This document shows positions 30,255-41,309 of a stretch of 64,000 bases of DNA, piece by piece (position 1 is the stretch's first letter; every line of letters starts with the position of its first letter). Below the pieces are notes generated by a model that had not been told where the DNA came from, did no database searches, and saw only the letters and a list, made by a program, of their open reading frames with translations. The stretch comes from Ascidiaceihabitans sp. GTDB lineage: Bacteria; Pseudomonadota; Alphaproteobacteria; Rhodobacterales; Rhodobacteraceae. The position numbers were made by a program, and so were the translations under genes. Location: assembly GCA_028825475.1 (NCBI GenBank), contig JAPKAB010000001.1, positions 124,001 through 188,000 on the forward strand, given 5' to 3'.

Positions 30255-32444
30255 ATGTCACACGCTGATTTCCTAAAAGCGCCCTTTGATGCGCCAACGC
30301 ACCTCCCTGATTTGGATCCATCCAGTGCAGATAGGTTCTATAATCGTGAGCTAAGCTGGCTTGGTTTCAATTGGCGCGTCCTTCAAGAAGCCGAAAACCA
30401 ACGTGTCCCACTGCTCGAACGACTTCGTTTTCTTTCAATCAGCGCAGATAACCTAGACGAATTTTACACCGTTCGCGTCGCAGGTCTGCGTGAATTGGCG
30501 CGCGCAGGTAACGTGACGCCGGGCATCGATGGGCTGTCCCCTGCAGAACAATTGAAACTGATCGACGAAAACGCGCGTGATCTGATGTACACGCAACAGC
30601 GCGTTCTTGGTGAATTGCACAAAGAAATGGAAACGCAGGACATTACGATCCTGCAACTTGACGATTTAACCGATGATGACCGCGTATTTCTCAAGGATTT
30701 CTTCTTAAGCCAAGTGTTTGCCGTGCTCTCGCCTTTGGCGATTGATCCGGCTCATCCCTTTCCGTTCATCCCAAACACGGGTTATGCGCTGGCGCTACAA
30801 CTGCAGCGCAAACGTGACAAACGTAACTTGCAGGCCCTATTACCAATTCCGGCACAGATCGACCGTTTCATTTCAATACCCAGCGCCAAAGGTCACAGAT
30901 TTTTACCGCTTGAAGCACTGCTCGTCCTTAATATCTCTGGGCTGTTCCCAGGATATGAACTCAAAGGTCACTTTGAATTCCGCGTCCTAAGGGACAGCGA
31001 TCTAGAGGTAGAAGACGAAGCCGAAGATTTGGTGCGCGAGTTTGAAGTCGCGCTGAAACGCCGCAAACGCGGTCAGGTTGTTCGGATTAACATTTCGGCT
31101 GGTGCGCCGCAAAAGCTCAAATCCGTCGTTATGGCCGAACTGGGCGTGGGCGACGAAGAACTGATCGAGATCGACGGCATGATTGGCGTCGATGACCTAA
31201 GCGAATTGGTGCTAGACGAACGCCCCGATCTTTTATGGCCCTCTTTCAAGCCACGCGTGCCTGAGCGCGTAACCGATTTTGAGGGCGACATGTTCGCCGC
31301 TATTCGTCAAAAAGACATGCTTCTGCATCACCCTTACGAAACCTTTGATATGGTTGTTCGTTTCTTGCAGCAAGCTGCACGCGATCCAAATGTAGTTGCG
31401 ATCAAGCAAACGCTTTACCGCACATCCAAGCGGTCCCCGATTGTCGAAGCGCTGTGTGAAGCCGCCGAAGATGGCAAGTCTGTCACCGCATTGGTTGAGC
31501 TAAAGGCGCGCTTTGACGAGGCCGCCAATATCCGCCAATCACGCCGTTTGGAGCGCGCAGGTGCGCATGTTGTATACGGATTTATCGATCTAAAAACCCA
31601 TGCAAAGATCAGCACTGTTGTGCGCCGCGAAGGCAGTGAACTGGTGACTTATACCCACTACGGCACCGGCAACTATCACCCGATCACCGCGCGTATCTAC
31701 ACCGATCTATCGCTCTTTACATGCGATGCAAAATTGGGCCGTGACGCAACCAAGGTGTTTAACTATCTGTCAGGCTATGCCCCGCCCGAAAACCTGAGCA
31801 ACCTTGCGATTTCGCCCGCCAACCTAAAAACCCGCCTGCTCGAAATGATCGCAGCAGAGGCGGAACACGCACGCGCGGGGCGCCCCGCTGAGATCTGGGC
31901 AAAGATGAATAGCCTGATTGAAAAGGAAATCATCGATGCTCTGTATGCAGCGTCCCAAGACGGCGTGAAAATCAGCCTTGTCGTGCGCGGCATTTGTGGC
32001 CTGCGTCCTGGCATCAAGGGTCTCTCTGAAAACATCCGAGTTAAATCAATCGTCGGACGTTTTCTTGAGCATTCGCGTATTGTTTGCTTTGGCCACGGCC
32101 ACGGCCTGCCCCACAAAAAAGCAAAGGTGTTCATATCCTCTGCTGACTGGATGAGTCGCAACTTGAACCGCCGCGTGGAGACATTGGTCGAAATAACAAA
32201 CGGCACAGTTAAGGCGCAAATCGTGTCCCAAATCATGGCAGCAAACCTCGCAGACGTGACCCAAAGTTGGGTTATGGCACCTGATGGCAGCTTTAATCGA
32301 CCACCCGTTGATGAAGGCACCTTCGAATTCAACTGCCACCGCTTCTTTATGGAAAACCCATCGCTGTCAGGGCGTGGATCTGCGGGTGCATCCGATGTTC
32401 CAAAATTGACCCACACGAAGAACGAACCACCAAAGCCCAATTAA
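30255..32444 (+). CDS. ppk1: polyphosphate kinase 1
   Basis: PPK1 reversibly polymerises the gamma phosphate of ATP into polyphosphate. The 729 residues match the family. The N domain begins [20 protein letters not shown]; the head domain follows; the first phospholipase-D-like half contains [18 protein letters not shown] and the catalytic His449 in DLKTHAKIS, with [11 protein letters not shown] after it; the second half has [10 protein letters not shown] and the [20 protein letters not shown] His cluster. It is upstream of ppx with a 70-base gap, so synthesis and degradation are encoded together. Confidence 0.97.
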   Translation: MSHADFLKAPFDAPTHLPDLDPSSADRFYNRELSWLGFNWRVLQEAENQRVPLLERLRFLSISADNLDEFYTVRVAGLRELARAGNVTPGIDGLSPAEQLKLIDENARDLMYTQQRVLGELHKEMETQDITILQLDDLTDDDRVFLKDFFLSQVFAVLSPLAIDPAHPFPFIPNTGYALALQLQRKRDKRNLQALLPIPAQIDRFISIPSAKGHRFLPLEALLVLNISGLFPGYELKGHFEFRVLRDSDLEVEDEAEDLVREFEVALKRRKRGQVVRINISAGAPQKLKSVVMAELGVGDEELIEIDGMIGVDDLSELVLDERPDLLWPSFKPRVPERVTDFEGDMFAAIRQKDMLLHHPYETFDMVVRFLQQAARDPNVVAIKQTLYRTSKRSPIVEALCEAAEDGKSVTALVELKARFDEAANIRQSRRLERAGAHVVYGFIDLKTHAKISTVVRREGSELVTYTHYGTGNYHPITARIYTDLSLFTCDAKLGRDATKVFNYLSGYAPPENLSNLAISPANLKTRLLEMIAAEAEHARAGRPAEIWAKMNSLIEKEIIDALYAASQDGVKISLVVRGICGLRPGIKGLSENIRVKSIVGRFLEHSRIVCFGHGHGLPHKKAKVFISSADWMSRNLNRRVETLVEITNGTVKAQIVSQIMAANLADVTQSWVMAPDGSFNRPPVDEGTFEFNCHRFFMENPSLSGRGSAGASDVPKLTHTKNEPPKPN

Positions 32445-32513
32445 TTTCTAACTTTACCGCGCATAACCGAACGGCGCACAATTGATTGCACACCCTGATA
32501 GGGAAAACCGGAC

Positions 32514-34055
32514 GTGAAAACAGGAACCACTGCTGACGAAACAGGCTCATTCGGGCTTTCCCTTTTTGATGATCCCAGTACGCGCGCCCTATCACGCGTT
32601 GGCGTTGTGGATGTTGGGTCAAACTCCGTGCGGATGGTTGTGTTTGATGGCGCGGCACGTAGTCCCGCATACTTTTATAACGAAAAAATCATGTGTGCCT
32701 TGGGCGCTGGCGTGTCTGAAACGGGCAACCTAAATCCAAAGGGCCGCGACCGTGCGCTGGCCGCAATGATCCGGTTCAAACATCTTGCCGATGGAATGGG
32801 CCTGTCCGAACTAACTGTTGTGGCAACAGCTGCGGTGCGTGACGCCCAAGACGGTCCAACATTCTGTGCTGATGTACTGCAACATACTGGCCTGCGCATC
32901 TGGGTAATTGATGGCAAAGAAGAGGCGCGGCTTTCAGCACAAGGCGTGTTGCTTGGCTGGCCAGGTGCTTATGGTTTGATTTGCGATATTGGCGGCTCTT
33001 CGATGGAATTGGCTGAGATATCAGAAGGACGTGTTGGCAAACGTGTAACATCCAACCTTGGCCCGTTGAAACTTCAAGGGCTTAGTGGTGGGCACAAAGG
33101 ACGCAAGGCACACATCAAAGAAACCGTGGCGAGCCTTGTTGAGCAAATGGGCGCACAACGTGATCGCCTTTTCTTAGTTGGCGGAAGCTGGCGTGCGATT
33201 GCGCGCATCGATATGCACCGTCGGGGCTATCCGCTACATGTTTTGCACGAATACCGGATGACCCCGGCTCATGTGTCACGCACCGCAAAATACATTGCTG
33301 AGGCTGACATCGAAGAGTTGCGCAGCGCTTGTGGCATATCATCCGCCCGCATGATCTTGGTCCCCTTAGCAGCCATGGTTCTCAAGCAACTCGTCAAAGC
33401 ATTCAAACCCACAGATATCGCCATCAGCAGCTATGGTATCCGCGAAGGGCTACTTTATGAGCAAATGCCCCAAAGATTGCGTGACCGCGATCCATTGATT
33501 GAGGCATCACGTTTCGCCGAAAACAAAGACGCCCGCATGCCCGGATTTGGCAAATCTCTTTATGACTTCGTTTTGCCTCTGTTCAAATCAGCACCCGAAA
33601 CGCGCAAACGCTTGGTCAAAGCGGCCTGCTTGCTGCACGACGTCAGTTGGCGTGCACATCCAGATTACCGCGCAGAGGTCTGTTTTGATAATGCGACCCG
33701 CGCCAATCTTGGCGGCCTGAATCACCACGAACGTATATTCCTTGGGCTGGCATTACTGCACCGCTACTCCAACACCCGCGAAGGCACACGGTTCGAAGAG
33801 CTGTACACACTGGTTGACGAAAAGACCCAGTTAGAGGCTGAGGTTCTGGGCAAAGCCATGCGTTTTGGTGCCATGCTCTGGATGGAGAAAGGCGCCGAAC
33901 GGGCCACGTTCAAATGGTACCCTAAGAAACGGATATTAGAACTGCGCCTGACGCGCGATGCATTGCCCTTATTTGGCGAAGTCGCCGAGGTACGTTTGAA
34001 ATCCCTAGCGTCCTCATTGCAGGCCGAATTGGTTGTGAAAACCCGCAAGGATTGA
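32514..34055 (+). CDS. ppx: exopolyphosphatase / Ppx-GppA family
   Basis: The 513-residue protein releases phosphate from polyphosphate ends (or cleaves pppGpp). The ASKHA fold is shown by VGVVDVGSNSVRMVVFDG (phosphate 1), VVATAAVRDAQDG, the SAQGVLLGWPG segment with the catalytic Glu region EEARLSAQG, ICDIGGSSMELAE (phosphate 2), and a C-terminal helical domain with HDVSWRAHPDYRAE, as in HD-like Ppx tails. The long ppx type fits the alphaproteobacterial form. It forms a unit with ppk1 and ends eight bases before the convergent nuclease gene. Confidence 0.95.
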   Translation: MKTGTTADETGSFGLSLFDDPSTRALSRVGVVDVGSNSVRMVVFDGAARSPAYFYNEKIMCALGAGVSETGNLNPKGRDRALAAMIRFKHLADGMGLSELTVVATAAVRDAQDGPTFCADVLQHTGLRIWVIDGKEEARLSAQGVLLGWPGAYGLICDIGGSSMELAEISEGRVGKRVTSNLGPLKLQGLSGGHKGRKAHIKETVASLVEQMGAQRDRLFLVGGSWRAIARIDMHRRGYPLHVLHEYRMTPAHVSRTAKYIAEADIEELRSACGISSARMILVPLAAMVLKQLVKAFKPTDIAISSYGIREGLLYEQMPQRLRDRDPLIEASRFAENKDARMPGFGKSLYDFVLPLFKSAPETRKRLVKAACLLHDVSWRAHPDYRAEVCFDNATRANLGGLNHHERIFLGLALLHRYSNTREGTRFEELYTLVDEKTQLEAEVLGKAMRFGAMLWMEKGAERATFKWYPKKRILELRLTRDALPLFGEVAEVRLKSLASSLQAELVVKTRKD

Positions 34056-34062
34056 TCGCAAC

Positions 34063-35088
34063 TTAAACGTCGATGTCCAAAGTTACCGGAAAATGGTCTG
34101 ACGCCGTAACCAGCGCATCGCGCAGTTTGGGCGTATCCCAACATTTCGGATCATCCAAAGGATGCCATATACGCCATGATGCATTGCGTTTTTCAAGATC
34201 GGGCGACACCATGATGTAGTCTAACAAGGCCTGCAAAAACCGTTTGTGGTGTTTAACAAAGAACCGCGATGTTGTTGGCGTAGCTGCCAAACGGCGTGAC
34301 AATGCAATCTGTGCATGCGGTTCAATCAGCTTTGGCACGCCTTTGTCCCCCAACAGTACTTCGACTGAGGAACGACCAAACAGATGTTCGTATTCGTCCA
34401 GTCCTGGGCCATCATTCATATCACCCATAACAATCAAAGGCGTGCCCTGATCCAAATGATCTGTGATCCTTTGACGTAACCAAATCGCCTGCGCCAATTG
34501 TTTGCGGCGATTGGCGATGGAAAAGCGCATGACTTCATCACGATTGCGCGCACCATGGGCGGCCTTTGATTTCAAGTGTGCACCGATAAGGTGCAGATCA
34601 AATCCAGCCTTGGTTTTAACGGCCAATTCCAAGGGTGGTTTTGAAAACGTAACCAAGTCCTCGACGTCATCGACATCCAAATCAATACGAAACGCGCTAT
34701 CAAAACGCGGTGCATTGCGGCCACCCGTTTCGCCCAGATCATCGCCCTTCGGATCATGGCGCACAGTCATTGCGTCCGGATCATACAACATCGCAATCTC
34801 TTGCTGCGTGTCATTGGCGAAACCAATGGCGGCTTTGCGGGCTCGCAATCCAAACCGCGCAGCAAACGTTTCAAGCGCCAAAGCGGCATCGCGACGTTTC
34901 CCTTGATCCGGTGCCTCGATGATCATGACCGCGTCGGCGTCCATTGCCTTAAAGACAACGCCCAAGGCATCGGTTTGTTCCTTGCGTGTCACCTTGTGCC
35001 GTGACGACCATCCACCGTCATTCAAAAGTGCCCCGTCGTTGTCGAACAAACGGTCCATCCATTCGATATTATATGTTGCAATGCGCAT
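34063..35088 (-). CDS. endonuclease/exonuclease/phosphatase family protein
   Basis: The 341-residue cytoplasmic protein begins MRIATYNIEWMDRLFDND with the DNase-I-like Asn/Glu pair, and has a GAHLKSKAAHGARN segment, LIVMGDMNDGPG with the active-site Asp and Asn, and TASDHFPVTLD with the catalytic Asp-His. These are the metal and catalytic residues of the EEP superfamily (DNases, exonuclease III, sphingomyelinases). No signal peptide is visible. Its ATG overlaps the stop of the J-domain gene (TAATG), so the two are translationally coupled. Confidence 0.9.
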   Translation of the reverse strand: MRIATYNIEWMDRLFDNDGALLNDGGWSSRHKVTRKEQTDALGVVFKAMDADAVMIIEAPDQGKRRDAALALETFAARFGLRARKAAIGFANDTQQEIAMLYDPDAMTVRHDPKGDDLGETGGRNAPRFDSAFRIDLDVDDVEDLVTFSKPPLELAVKTKAGFDLHLIGAHLKSKAAHGARNRDEVMRFSIANRRKQLAQAIWLRQRITDHLDQGTPLIVMGDMNDGPGLDEYEHLFGRSSVEVLLGDKGVPKLIEPHAQIALSRRLAATPTTSRFFVKHHKRFLQALLDYIMVSPDLEKRNASWRIWHPLDDPKCWDTPKLRDALVTASDHFPVTLDIDV

Positions 35089-35768
35089 TATGCGTGTTCT
35101 TTTCTAATGTCATCCCAAGCGCGGTTGATATCGATCATACGTTTCTCCGCCAACAATACGGCCTCTTCAGGGATGCCGCGTGCAACCATCGCATCGGGGT
35201 GATTGTCACGTACAAGCTGTCGCCATACTTTGCGCATGTCATCAAATGACATGTCTGGGTTCAGCCCCAATACGGCATAAGGATCTTGTTCCGCGTCAGG
35301 CACAAAACGTGCTCTTAAGGCTTTGAATTCGCCAGCCGAAACTTCGAAAATCTCAGCCACACGTTCTAAAAATGCATTCTCGTTCGGGTGATAAAATCCA
35401 TCCGCCATCGCAATGTGGAACAAACCTTCCATCAAATCCTTTAGTGTATGCGGATCTTCATGGAACATCGTGTGAATACGGGTCGCATAGCTTTCAAAAC
35501 CCGCAACATCTGTGCGTGCCAAGTTGAAAACACGGGCGGCCCCAGCTTCGTCTTGGCTTGCAATATCAAAAACTTCACGAAAGGCCGTGACCTCGTCACG
35601 TGTGACATGCCCATCCGCTTTTGCCATTTTTGCACCCAATGCAATCACAGCAATCGCAAATGCGACTGAGCGTTCAGGCGGGCTACGCAGCTTGTCAAAA
35701 ACCGACCACAAGGTCTCCCCAGAAGTGAGGGCAGCAAGAGCTTCAGCGATACGGGACCATATAGACAT
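35088..35768 (-). CDS. TerB-like / J-domain protein (DjlA type without TM)
   Basis: The 226-residue protein has an N-terminal TerB-like helical region (AIAVIALGAKMAKADGHVTR, then IAMADGFYHPNENAFLERVA) with the acidic D/E-H repeats, and a C-terminal J domain (about 165-225) with DPYAVLGLNPDMSFDDM and an HPD motif in VRDNHPDAMV. This is the layout of DjlA, a DnaK co-chaperone, but the N-terminal membrane helix of DjlA is missing. Role: stimulates DnaK ATPase, with envelope-stress links in other bacteria. The coupling with the nuclease gene is not explained by known biology. Confidence 0.9.
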   Translation of the reverse strand: MSIWSRIAEALAALTSGETLWSVFDKLRSPPERSVAFAIAVIALGAKMAKADGHVTRDEVTAFREVFDIASQDEAGAARVFNLARTDVAGFESYATRIHTMFHEDPHTLKDLMEGLFHIAMADGFYHPNENAFLERVAEIFEVSAGEFKALRARFVPDAEQDPYAVLGLNPDMSFDDMRKVWRQLVRDNHPDAMVARGIPEEAVLLAEKRMIDINRAWDDIRKEHA

Positions 35769-35777
35769 AGCGCCACC

Positions 35778-36287
35778 CTATCCTTTGCGTTCAGAAGTGT
35801 CAGTGGGCGTTTCTAGAATTAAGTGCATTAATATCAAATCATGCCAGACGCCATTTTTACGACCAACTTCAGGCAAGTGGCCTGCCTGCTTGAACCCACA
35901 TTTTTCATGAAACGCGACCGCGTTGGCATTCCCGCCACTAATGGCCCCGATCATCGCATGATGGCCAAGCGTCATGGCAGCACTCACAAGGGCATCCATC
36001 AACGCCCGCCCCAATCCTTTGCCCTGCGCCGCTGGCACAAGGTAGATTGAGTGCTCGACTGTATGCACATAACCTGGACCGCCACGAAACGCCCCAAACA
36101 ACGCAAAACCCACAAACACGCCCTCTTGCTCACAGATCAAGACACTCCGCTCAGGATCCATTATTATAGCTTCAACGTCACCGCATACTTTCAGTTCAGT
36201 GGTAAAGGTAACGGCTGTCTCACGAATTAGATCGTTCCATAGCGCAGTGATCGTGTGCGCATCAGCGATAACGGCCGACCGGATCAC
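35778..36287 (-). CDS. GNAT-family N-acetyltransferase
   Basis: The 169-residue protein has the GNAT fold: VHTVEHSIYLVPAAQGKGLGRALMDALV contains the Q/RxxGxG/A acetyl-CoA loop (QGKGLG), and NANAVAFHEKCGFKQAG is the motif B segment. The pattern is close to phosphinothricin acetyltransferase (Pat/YwnH) enzymes that acetylate methionine sulfoximine-like substrates. The start overlaps the upstream VOC stop (ATGA). Nearby genes do not point to a substrate. Confidence 0.9.
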   Translation of the reverse strand: MIRSAVIADAHTITALWNDLIRETAVTFTTELKVCGDVEAIIMDPERSVLICEQEGVFVGFALFGAFRGGPGYVHTVEHSIYLVPAAQGKGLGRALMDALVSAAMTLGHHAMIGAISGGNANAVAFHEKCGFKQAGHLPEVGRKNGVWHDLILMHLILETPTDTSERKG

Positions 36288-36892
36288 AACCGTCGTATCC
36301 CATGCGGCGTATCAAATTCTGCCATCAAATCTTGGGACCCAACCTCAAACACAACACGAACGTCCGTCAGCGCCTTTTTCACCGCAGTCTCCAACTCTTT
36401 TGCCTGTGGGTGCGCAATAACTAGGCGGCGCATACGACAGCCTGAGGGTGGTAACATTTCTGCGGGATGTTTCGCCGTCTGCCATTGGATCAAGGCAGGG
36501 CATTGATTGTTGAAAGGCAAAACTCCGCTCGCTGGCACAACCATCTGCCAACGCAGATCACCGCGCTGCAATGCGACTGCTTCACCAATGCCTTCTGGCA
36601 ACAACGCTATATCTTCCTCAAGCGCATCACTGCGACAAATCCAATTGCTCAAGCGCGGGCTGCCTGAAAAACGGTCGAGATCAAACCACCTTGGGCGGTC
36701 AGGATTAGGGGCGTCAGGATTGATCGCAATCGCTTCCAAATACAACCCATCGTCCAATCCCATCAGCTTATTATGCGTATGAAAAACAGCATGTTCGCCA
36801 CCTGACTGCATCGAAACCCCCAAGGCATCTTCGACATAGGACTGGGCCTGTTCAAGTGTCTCGCCGGACACCGCCAAATGATCTAGCAGCAT
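36284..36892 (-). CDS. VOC-like domain protein, 202 residues
   Basis: The protein starts MLLDHLAVSGETLEQAQSYV with a His at the first metal position, followed by HAVFHTHNKLMGLDDGLYLEAIAINPD, which supplies a Glu ligand; both are typical of a glyoxalase-like domain (Pfam Glyoxalase_3). The second half (about 100-202) is a second, less clear repeat. Family members are uncharacterised; it is not methylmalonyl-CoA epimerase, which would be about 135 residues. It is translationally coupled to the GNAT gene. Confidence 0.85.
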   Translation of the reverse strand: MLLDHLAVSGETLEQAQSYVEDALGVSMQSGGEHAVFHTHNKLMGLDDGLYLEAIAINPDAPNPDRPRWFDLDRFSGSPRLSNWICRSDALEEDIALLPEGIGEAVALQRGDLRWQMVVPASGVLPFNNQCPALIQWQTAKHPAEMLPPSGCRMRRLVIAHPQAKELETAVKKALTDVRVVFEVGSQDLMAEFDTPHGIRRL

Positions 36893-37021
36893 GGGATCGC
36901 CTCATTGCTATGCATTGCGAAAATAATCCAAGAATAAGAGTAGTTTTGCAGGAATTTACATTGATTTCGAGGGGCAAAATCTTATCTGCACTATAATACC
37001 TGACAATTTTGGAGCGATTTA

Positions 37022-38185
37022 ATGTTTTTACGAGCCCTCGACCGGTTTTTTAGCCATGAAGCATCGGGAGGGATCCTGCTTATGCTGTCAGCATTGGCAG
37101 CGATGATCGTTGCCAACTCTGCATTGTCAGGCCTTTATGAATCCGTACTTGGCGCAAAGTTCTCTGTTCTGATCAACGGCGAAGGCCTTTCTAAACCACT
37201 CATTTTGTGGATCAACGACGGCCTTATGGCGATCTTCTTCTTCCTGATCGGTTTGGAACTAAAGCGCGAAATTCTCGAGGGCAAACTCAAGAACCCAAGC
37301 GACATCATTTTGCCGGGCGTTGCAGCCATCGGCGGCATGGCCCTACCAGCGTTGGTTTTCGTTCTCTTCAACTGGAACATCGTTGAAAATATTAGCGGTT
37401 GGGCCATCCCAGCAGCAACCGACATCGCATTTGCGCTGGGTATCCTCGCACTTGTGGGCAGCCGCGCCCCTGCATCACTCAAGGTATTCTTGCTAACACT
37501 GGCAATTTTGGATGACCTTGGCGCAATCATTATCATCGCCTTGTTCTATACGGCAGAACTGAAGGTAGATTACCTATTCCTTGCATTACTTCCATTGGCG
37601 GGCTTGCTATGGCTCAATATCAAAGGTGCGCACCGTATCGCCCCTGCCCTGCTTTTGGGCGCGATCATGTGGTACTTCGTTCTTAAGTCTGGGGTTCACG
37701 CAACACTGGCTGGGGTCGTCACCGCGTTCTGCATTCCGCTCAAAGACAAATGGGGCAAGTCGCCATTGCATTCTCTTGAGAATGGCCTGACACCTTATGT
37801 CCTATACCTCATCATCCCGATTTTCGCTTTCGCGAACGCAGGCGTTGTCCTGAAAGGTATGACCTTCAATGATCTACTGGCCCCTCTTCCATTGGGCATC
37901 GCACTAGGCCTGATCGTCGGGAAACAGGTTGGTGTATTTGGTCTAACAATGTTGATGGTCAAAACAGGCATCGCCAAGATGCCACATGGGGCGACTGCAT
38001 TGCACATCTACGGCATCTCTTGCTTGGCTGGGGTCGGCTTCACAATGTCCCTATTCATTGGTGGCCTTAGCTTTGCAGACGCTGAAATGATGAACCAAGT
38101 TCGCTTGGGCGTGCTAAGCGGTTCGATTGTATCCGGTATCTTAGGTTACACAGCGTTGATGCTGGCCTCGCGCCAATCACCCTAA
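37022..38185 (+). CDS. nhaA: Na+/H+ antiporter NhaA
   Basis: NhaA exchanges two H+ for one Na+ across the inner membrane and is active at alkaline pH. The 387 residues match E. coli NhaA (388). It starts FLRALDRFFSHEASGGILLM, has LIGLELKREILEGKL, PAATDIAFALGILALVGSR and the LLTLAILDDLGAIIIIALFY helix with the paired Asp residues (equivalent to D163-D164) that bind sodium, then AFANAGVVLKG. GGAG precedes the ATG by seven bases; a strong terminator follows. It is fitting for a marine cell. Confidence 0.96.
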   Translation: MFLRALDRFFSHEASGGILLMLSALAAMIVANSALSGLYESVLGAKFSVLINGEGLSKPLILWINDGLMAIFFFLIGLELKREILEGKLKNPSDIILPGVAAIGGMALPALVFVLFNWNIVENISGWAIPAATDIAFALGILALVGSRAPASLKVFLLTLAILDDLGAIIIIALFYTAELKVDYLFLALLPLAGLLWLNIKGAHRIAPALLLGAIMWYFVLKSGVHATLAGVVTAFCIPLKDKWGKSPLHSLENGLTPYVLYLIIPIFAFANAGVVLKGMTFNDLLAPLPLGIALGLIVGKQVGVFGLTMLMVKTGIAKMPHGATALHIYGISCLAGVGFTMSLFIGGLSFADAEMMNQVRLGVLSGSIVSGILGYTALMLASRQSP

Positions 38186-38212
38186 GATGATGCACCCGCA
38201 TCTGCATAAACA

Positions 38213-38241
38213 AAAAGGGGCAGCCATTGGCTGCCCCTTTT
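38213..38241. terminator. bidirectional terminator between nhaA and mcm
   Basis: A perfect 13-bp stem AAAAGGGGCAGCC / GGCTGCCCCTTTT with a 3-base loop lies between the convergent nhaA and mcm genes. A-runs on one side and T-runs on the other suit both strands. Confidence 0.93.
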
Positions 38242-38263
38242 CAGATCACCCCTCGTCTGCCCT

Positions 38264-40393
38264 TTAGGGCCGGGTTTTACGAATGATCTCAAGGATATCT
38301 TGCGCAGCATCCGGAATATTTGTCCCCGGTCCAAAGATCGCCTTAACCCCATTATCATACAGATATTGATAATCTTGTTGCGGAATAACACCGCCACAGA
38401 TTACGATGATATCCTCTGCGCCAGCATCCTTCAGGGCCTTTACCAATTGTGGCGCCAGCGTCTTGTGACCCGCAGCTTGGGAACTGATCCCGATCACGTG
38501 CACATCGTTATCAACAGCGTCCTGTGCGGCTTCTGCAGGCGTTTGAAACAGCGGACCTACATCCACATCAAAACCGATGTCAGCAAACGCGGTTGCAATA
38601 ACTTTTGCACCGCGGTCATGCCCATCCTGGCCCATTTTCACGACCAGCATGCGTGGGCGACGTCCTTCGACTTCAGCAAAATCCTCAACAGACTTCTGGA
38701 TTGCGGCGAAACCAGCATCACCCTCATAAGCCGCACCGTAAACACCGGACAACATTTTGACTTCAGCGCGGTGACGTCCGAACACTTCTTCCATTGCTGT
38801 ACTAATTTCCCCAACTGAAGCCCGTGCACGTGCTGCATCAATAGCGGCTTCTAGCAAGTTGCCACCCTCACCGGCGCGACGTGTCACTTCAGCCAAGGCT
38901 GCCTCACATGCAGCGGTATCACGGCTGGCGCGAATGCTGTTGAGGCGAGTAATTTGGCTTGTACGAACCGCGTCATTATCGATATCCATAATATCGATTG
39001 GGTCTTCTTTATCCAAACGGTATTTGTTCACGCCTACGATCACTTCAGTGCCACGATCAATTTTGGCCTGACGGGTCGCTGCGGCTTCTTCGATACGCAG
39101 CTTAGGCATGCCTGACGCGACGGCCTTGGTCATTCCACCCAATGCCTCGACCTCTTCGATCAGCTTCCATGCTTCTTCTGCCAGATCATGGGTCAACTTC
39201 TCAACGTAATAGGAACCTGCCAATGGATCGACCACATTGGTCACGCCTGTCTCTTCTTGCAGGATCAACTGGGTGTTGCGGGCGATACGGGCTGAAAAAT
39301 CAGTCGGCAAAGCAATAGCTTCATCCAACGCATTGGTGTGCAAGGATTGCGTGCCGCCAAGGGCCGCAGCCATAGCCTCGTATGCAGTGCGCACCACATT
39401 GTTGTATGGGTCCTGTTCTTGCAACGATACGCCAGAAGTTTGGCAGTGGGTGCGTAACATGGATGACTTCGGGTTCTTTGGCTCAAACTCTGACATGATG
39501 CGATGCCACAGCAAACGCGCTGCACGCAACTTGGACGCTTCCATGAAAAAGTTCATGCCGATCGCGAAGAAAAAGCTAAGGCGCGGCGCGAATTTATCCA
39601 CGTCCATACCTGCGGCGATCGCCGTGCGGACATACTCGCGCCCATCGGCCAACGTGAACGCCAGCTCTTGAACCAAGTTCGCGCCGGCCTCCTGCATGTG
39701 ATAACCAGAGATCGAAATTGAGTTGAATTTCGGCATCTCGTTTGCGGTAAATTCAATGATGTCAGCAATGATCCGCATCGACGGCTCTGGCGGATAAATA
39801 TAGGTGTTACGCACCATGAATTCCTTCAGAATATCATTCTGAATGGTTCCCGCCAGCACAGATTTGTCATGCCCTTGCTCTTCACCCGCAACAATGAAGC
39901 TGGCCAAGATTGGAATAACCGCGCCATTCATCGTCATAGAAACGGACACTTTATCCAGCGGAATGCCGTCGAACAGAATTTTCATATCTTCAACGCTGTC
40001 AATCGCAACACCAGCTTTGCCGACGTCGCCAACCACACGTTCATGATCACTGTCGTACCCACGGTGAGTGGCCAGATCAAAGGCAACTGAAACACCCTGC
40101 TGACCCGCATCCAAAGCACGGCGATAAAAGGCGTTCGATTCTTCTGCAGTTGAGAAACCCGCATATTGGCGGATGGTCCACGGACGCCCCGCATACATCG
40201 TTGCCTTCACGCCGCGCGTAAATGGTGCGGCCCCCGGAATCGTGCCCAAATGATCAACGCCTTCAAGATCTTCTTCGGTATAGATCGGCTGTACATCGAT
40301 CCCCTCAAGGGTTTTCCATGTCAGGTCGTCTACTGGCCGGCCGCGAAGTTCGCTTTCAGCGATGCCCCGCCAAGTGTCTTTCTTGCTTGTCAT
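38264..40393 (-). CDS. mcm: methylmalonyl-CoA mutase
   Basis: The 709-residue protein isomerises (R)-methylmalonyl-CoA to succinyl-CoA with adenosylcobalamin. The N-terminal TIM barrel starts near [20 protein letters not shown] and includes [20 protein letters not shown] and [12 protein letters not shown] with the substrate-binding His. The C-terminal B12 domain has the base-off signature [20 protein letters not shown] (DxHxxG), GISSQAAGH and ICGGVIP. It is a single-chain, homodimer-type mutase. SD AGAGGA lies seven bases before the ATG at 40393; a start at 40420 is possible. It closes the propionyl-CoA route in this window and overlaps the sulfotransferase-like gene by 38 bases. Confidence 0.97.
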   Translation of the reverse strand: MTSKKDTWRGIAESELRGRPVDDLTWKTLEGIDVQPIYTEEDLEGVDHLGTIPGAAPFTRGVKATMYAGRPWTIRQYAGFSTAEESNAFYRRALDAGQQGVSVAFDLATHRGYDSDHERVVGDVGKAGVAIDSVEDMKILFDGIPLDKVSVSMTMNGAVIPILASFIVAGEEQGHDKSVLAGTIQNDILKEFMVRNTYIYPPEPSMRIIADIIEFTANEMPKFNSISISGYHMQEAGANLVQELAFTLADGREYVRTAIAAGMDVDKFAPRLSFFFAIGMNFFMEASKLRAARLLWHRIMSEFEPKNPKSSMLRTHCQTSGVSLQEQDPYNNVVRTAYEAMAAALGGTQSLHTNALDEAIALPTDFSARIARNTQLILQEETGVTNVVDPLAGSYYVEKLTHDLAEEAWKLIEEVEALGGMTKAVASGMPKLRIEEAAATRQAKIDRGTEVIVGVNKYRLDKEDPIDIMDIDNDAVRTSQITRLNSIRASRDTAACEAALAEVTRRAGEGGNLLEAAIDAARARASVGEISTAMEEVFGRHRAEVKMLSGVYGAAYEGDAGFAAIQKSVEDFAEVEGRRPRMLVVKMGQDGHDRGAKVIATAFADIGFDVDVGPLFQTPAEAAQDAVDNDVHVIGISSQAAGHKTLAPQLVKALKDAGAEDIIVICGGVIPQQDYQYLYDNGVKAIFGPGTNIPDAAQDILEIIRKTRP

Positions 40394-41309
40394 GTCGTTG
40401 TCCTCTTTCAAATGGGCCAAACTGCGGGATGTTTCCCGTTCCGGAGTGGTCCGTGTCCTCTGTCAGTATTGCCAACCCATCAGCACCTGAAATAAGCCAG
40501 TGCATGTCGTCAGCATATGCTTCACGCAATTGCGCGTTTTGTGTTTGGTCAAATGGTATCCAACGCCGTGTGCTCTTCTGAGAACCGAGCGCACACAAAC
40601 CCGCTATATCGCCACGTTCTGATAATATTGCCCGCAGCGCGGTTAGGGTTGGCGCGCGATTTAGCCACTCTTCGCCTTTGTTGCTTGGCCCAACTTCATC
40701 GATGCATCCCTTCAGCATCTGATCAGGACGTCCCTGATAGCGTTCAAAAGGAACCACGCGAATTTCGGTGTCAGGCAATGCACAGGCCAGATCGGTAATA
40801 ACATCACGCCATGTACGACTTGCACGTGCGACTTCGTCCAAGGCCTTTGCCGGCAAAACGCAATGCCCACGCCCGATACCGTAAGCAATCGACGACGCCC
40901 AATACAAATCATGTGCCCGAATATTCAGCACAACCCGCTTCAAATGACCTTCAAAAGCCTGCGCATATTGGGCCATTCGTTGGCCAATCGCAGGATAAAG
41001 CGCTCGCTTGCGTAGGTTATGACGCACCGACCCAATCATGTTCTCGTCGCTGACCAACAATTTGCGTACACCAGATTGCGCCGCGGATCCCATTTGCATT
41101 TGAACACGCCCAACAGCGCGTGCTTGCATCTTTGGAACGTGCCCCATCGAAGACGAAGGTACGACGCCTGCAAACAACCCCTGCAGCGTGCGCTGTGGCC
41201 CCCAATAACCGATCTGGCGGTTGGAAAGTTCCAAATGAGACCGCCGCATATAGCTTTGGAAAGTCGTACTGCCGGTCCTGTGTGACCCGAGATGTAAAAT
41301 AACGTCCAT
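40356..41309 (-). CDS. sulfotransferase-like protein
   Basis: The 317-residue protein opens [20 protein letters not shown], where [12 protein letters not shown] is the 5'-phosphosulfate-binding loop found in PAPS-dependent sulfotransferases, and later has [19 protein letters not shown], a 3'-phosphate-site-like strand-helix (R...S). The rest is not distinctive, so the acceptor is unknown and some similar proteins may have other roles. The upstream open frame to 41375 lacks the typical N terminus. It precedes mcm on the same strand and overlaps it by 38 bases, which suggests linked expression with propionate metabolism, though no biochemical link is obvious. Confidence 0.75.
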   Translation of the reverse strand: MDVILHLGSHRTGSTTFQSYMRRSHLELSNRQIGYWGPQRTLQGLFAGVVPSSSMGHVPKMQARAVGRVQMQMGSAAQSGVRKLLVSDENMIGSVRHNLRKRALYPAIGQRMAQYAQAFEGHLKRVVLNIRAHDLYWASSIAYGIGRGHCVLPAKALDEVARASRTWRDVITDLACALPDTEIRVVPFERYQGRPDQMLKGCIDEVGPSNKGEEWLNRAPTLTALRAILSERGDIAGLCALGSQKSTRRWIPFDQTQNAQLREAYADDMHWLISGADGLAILTEDTDHSGTGNIPQFGPFERGQRHDKQERHLAGHR

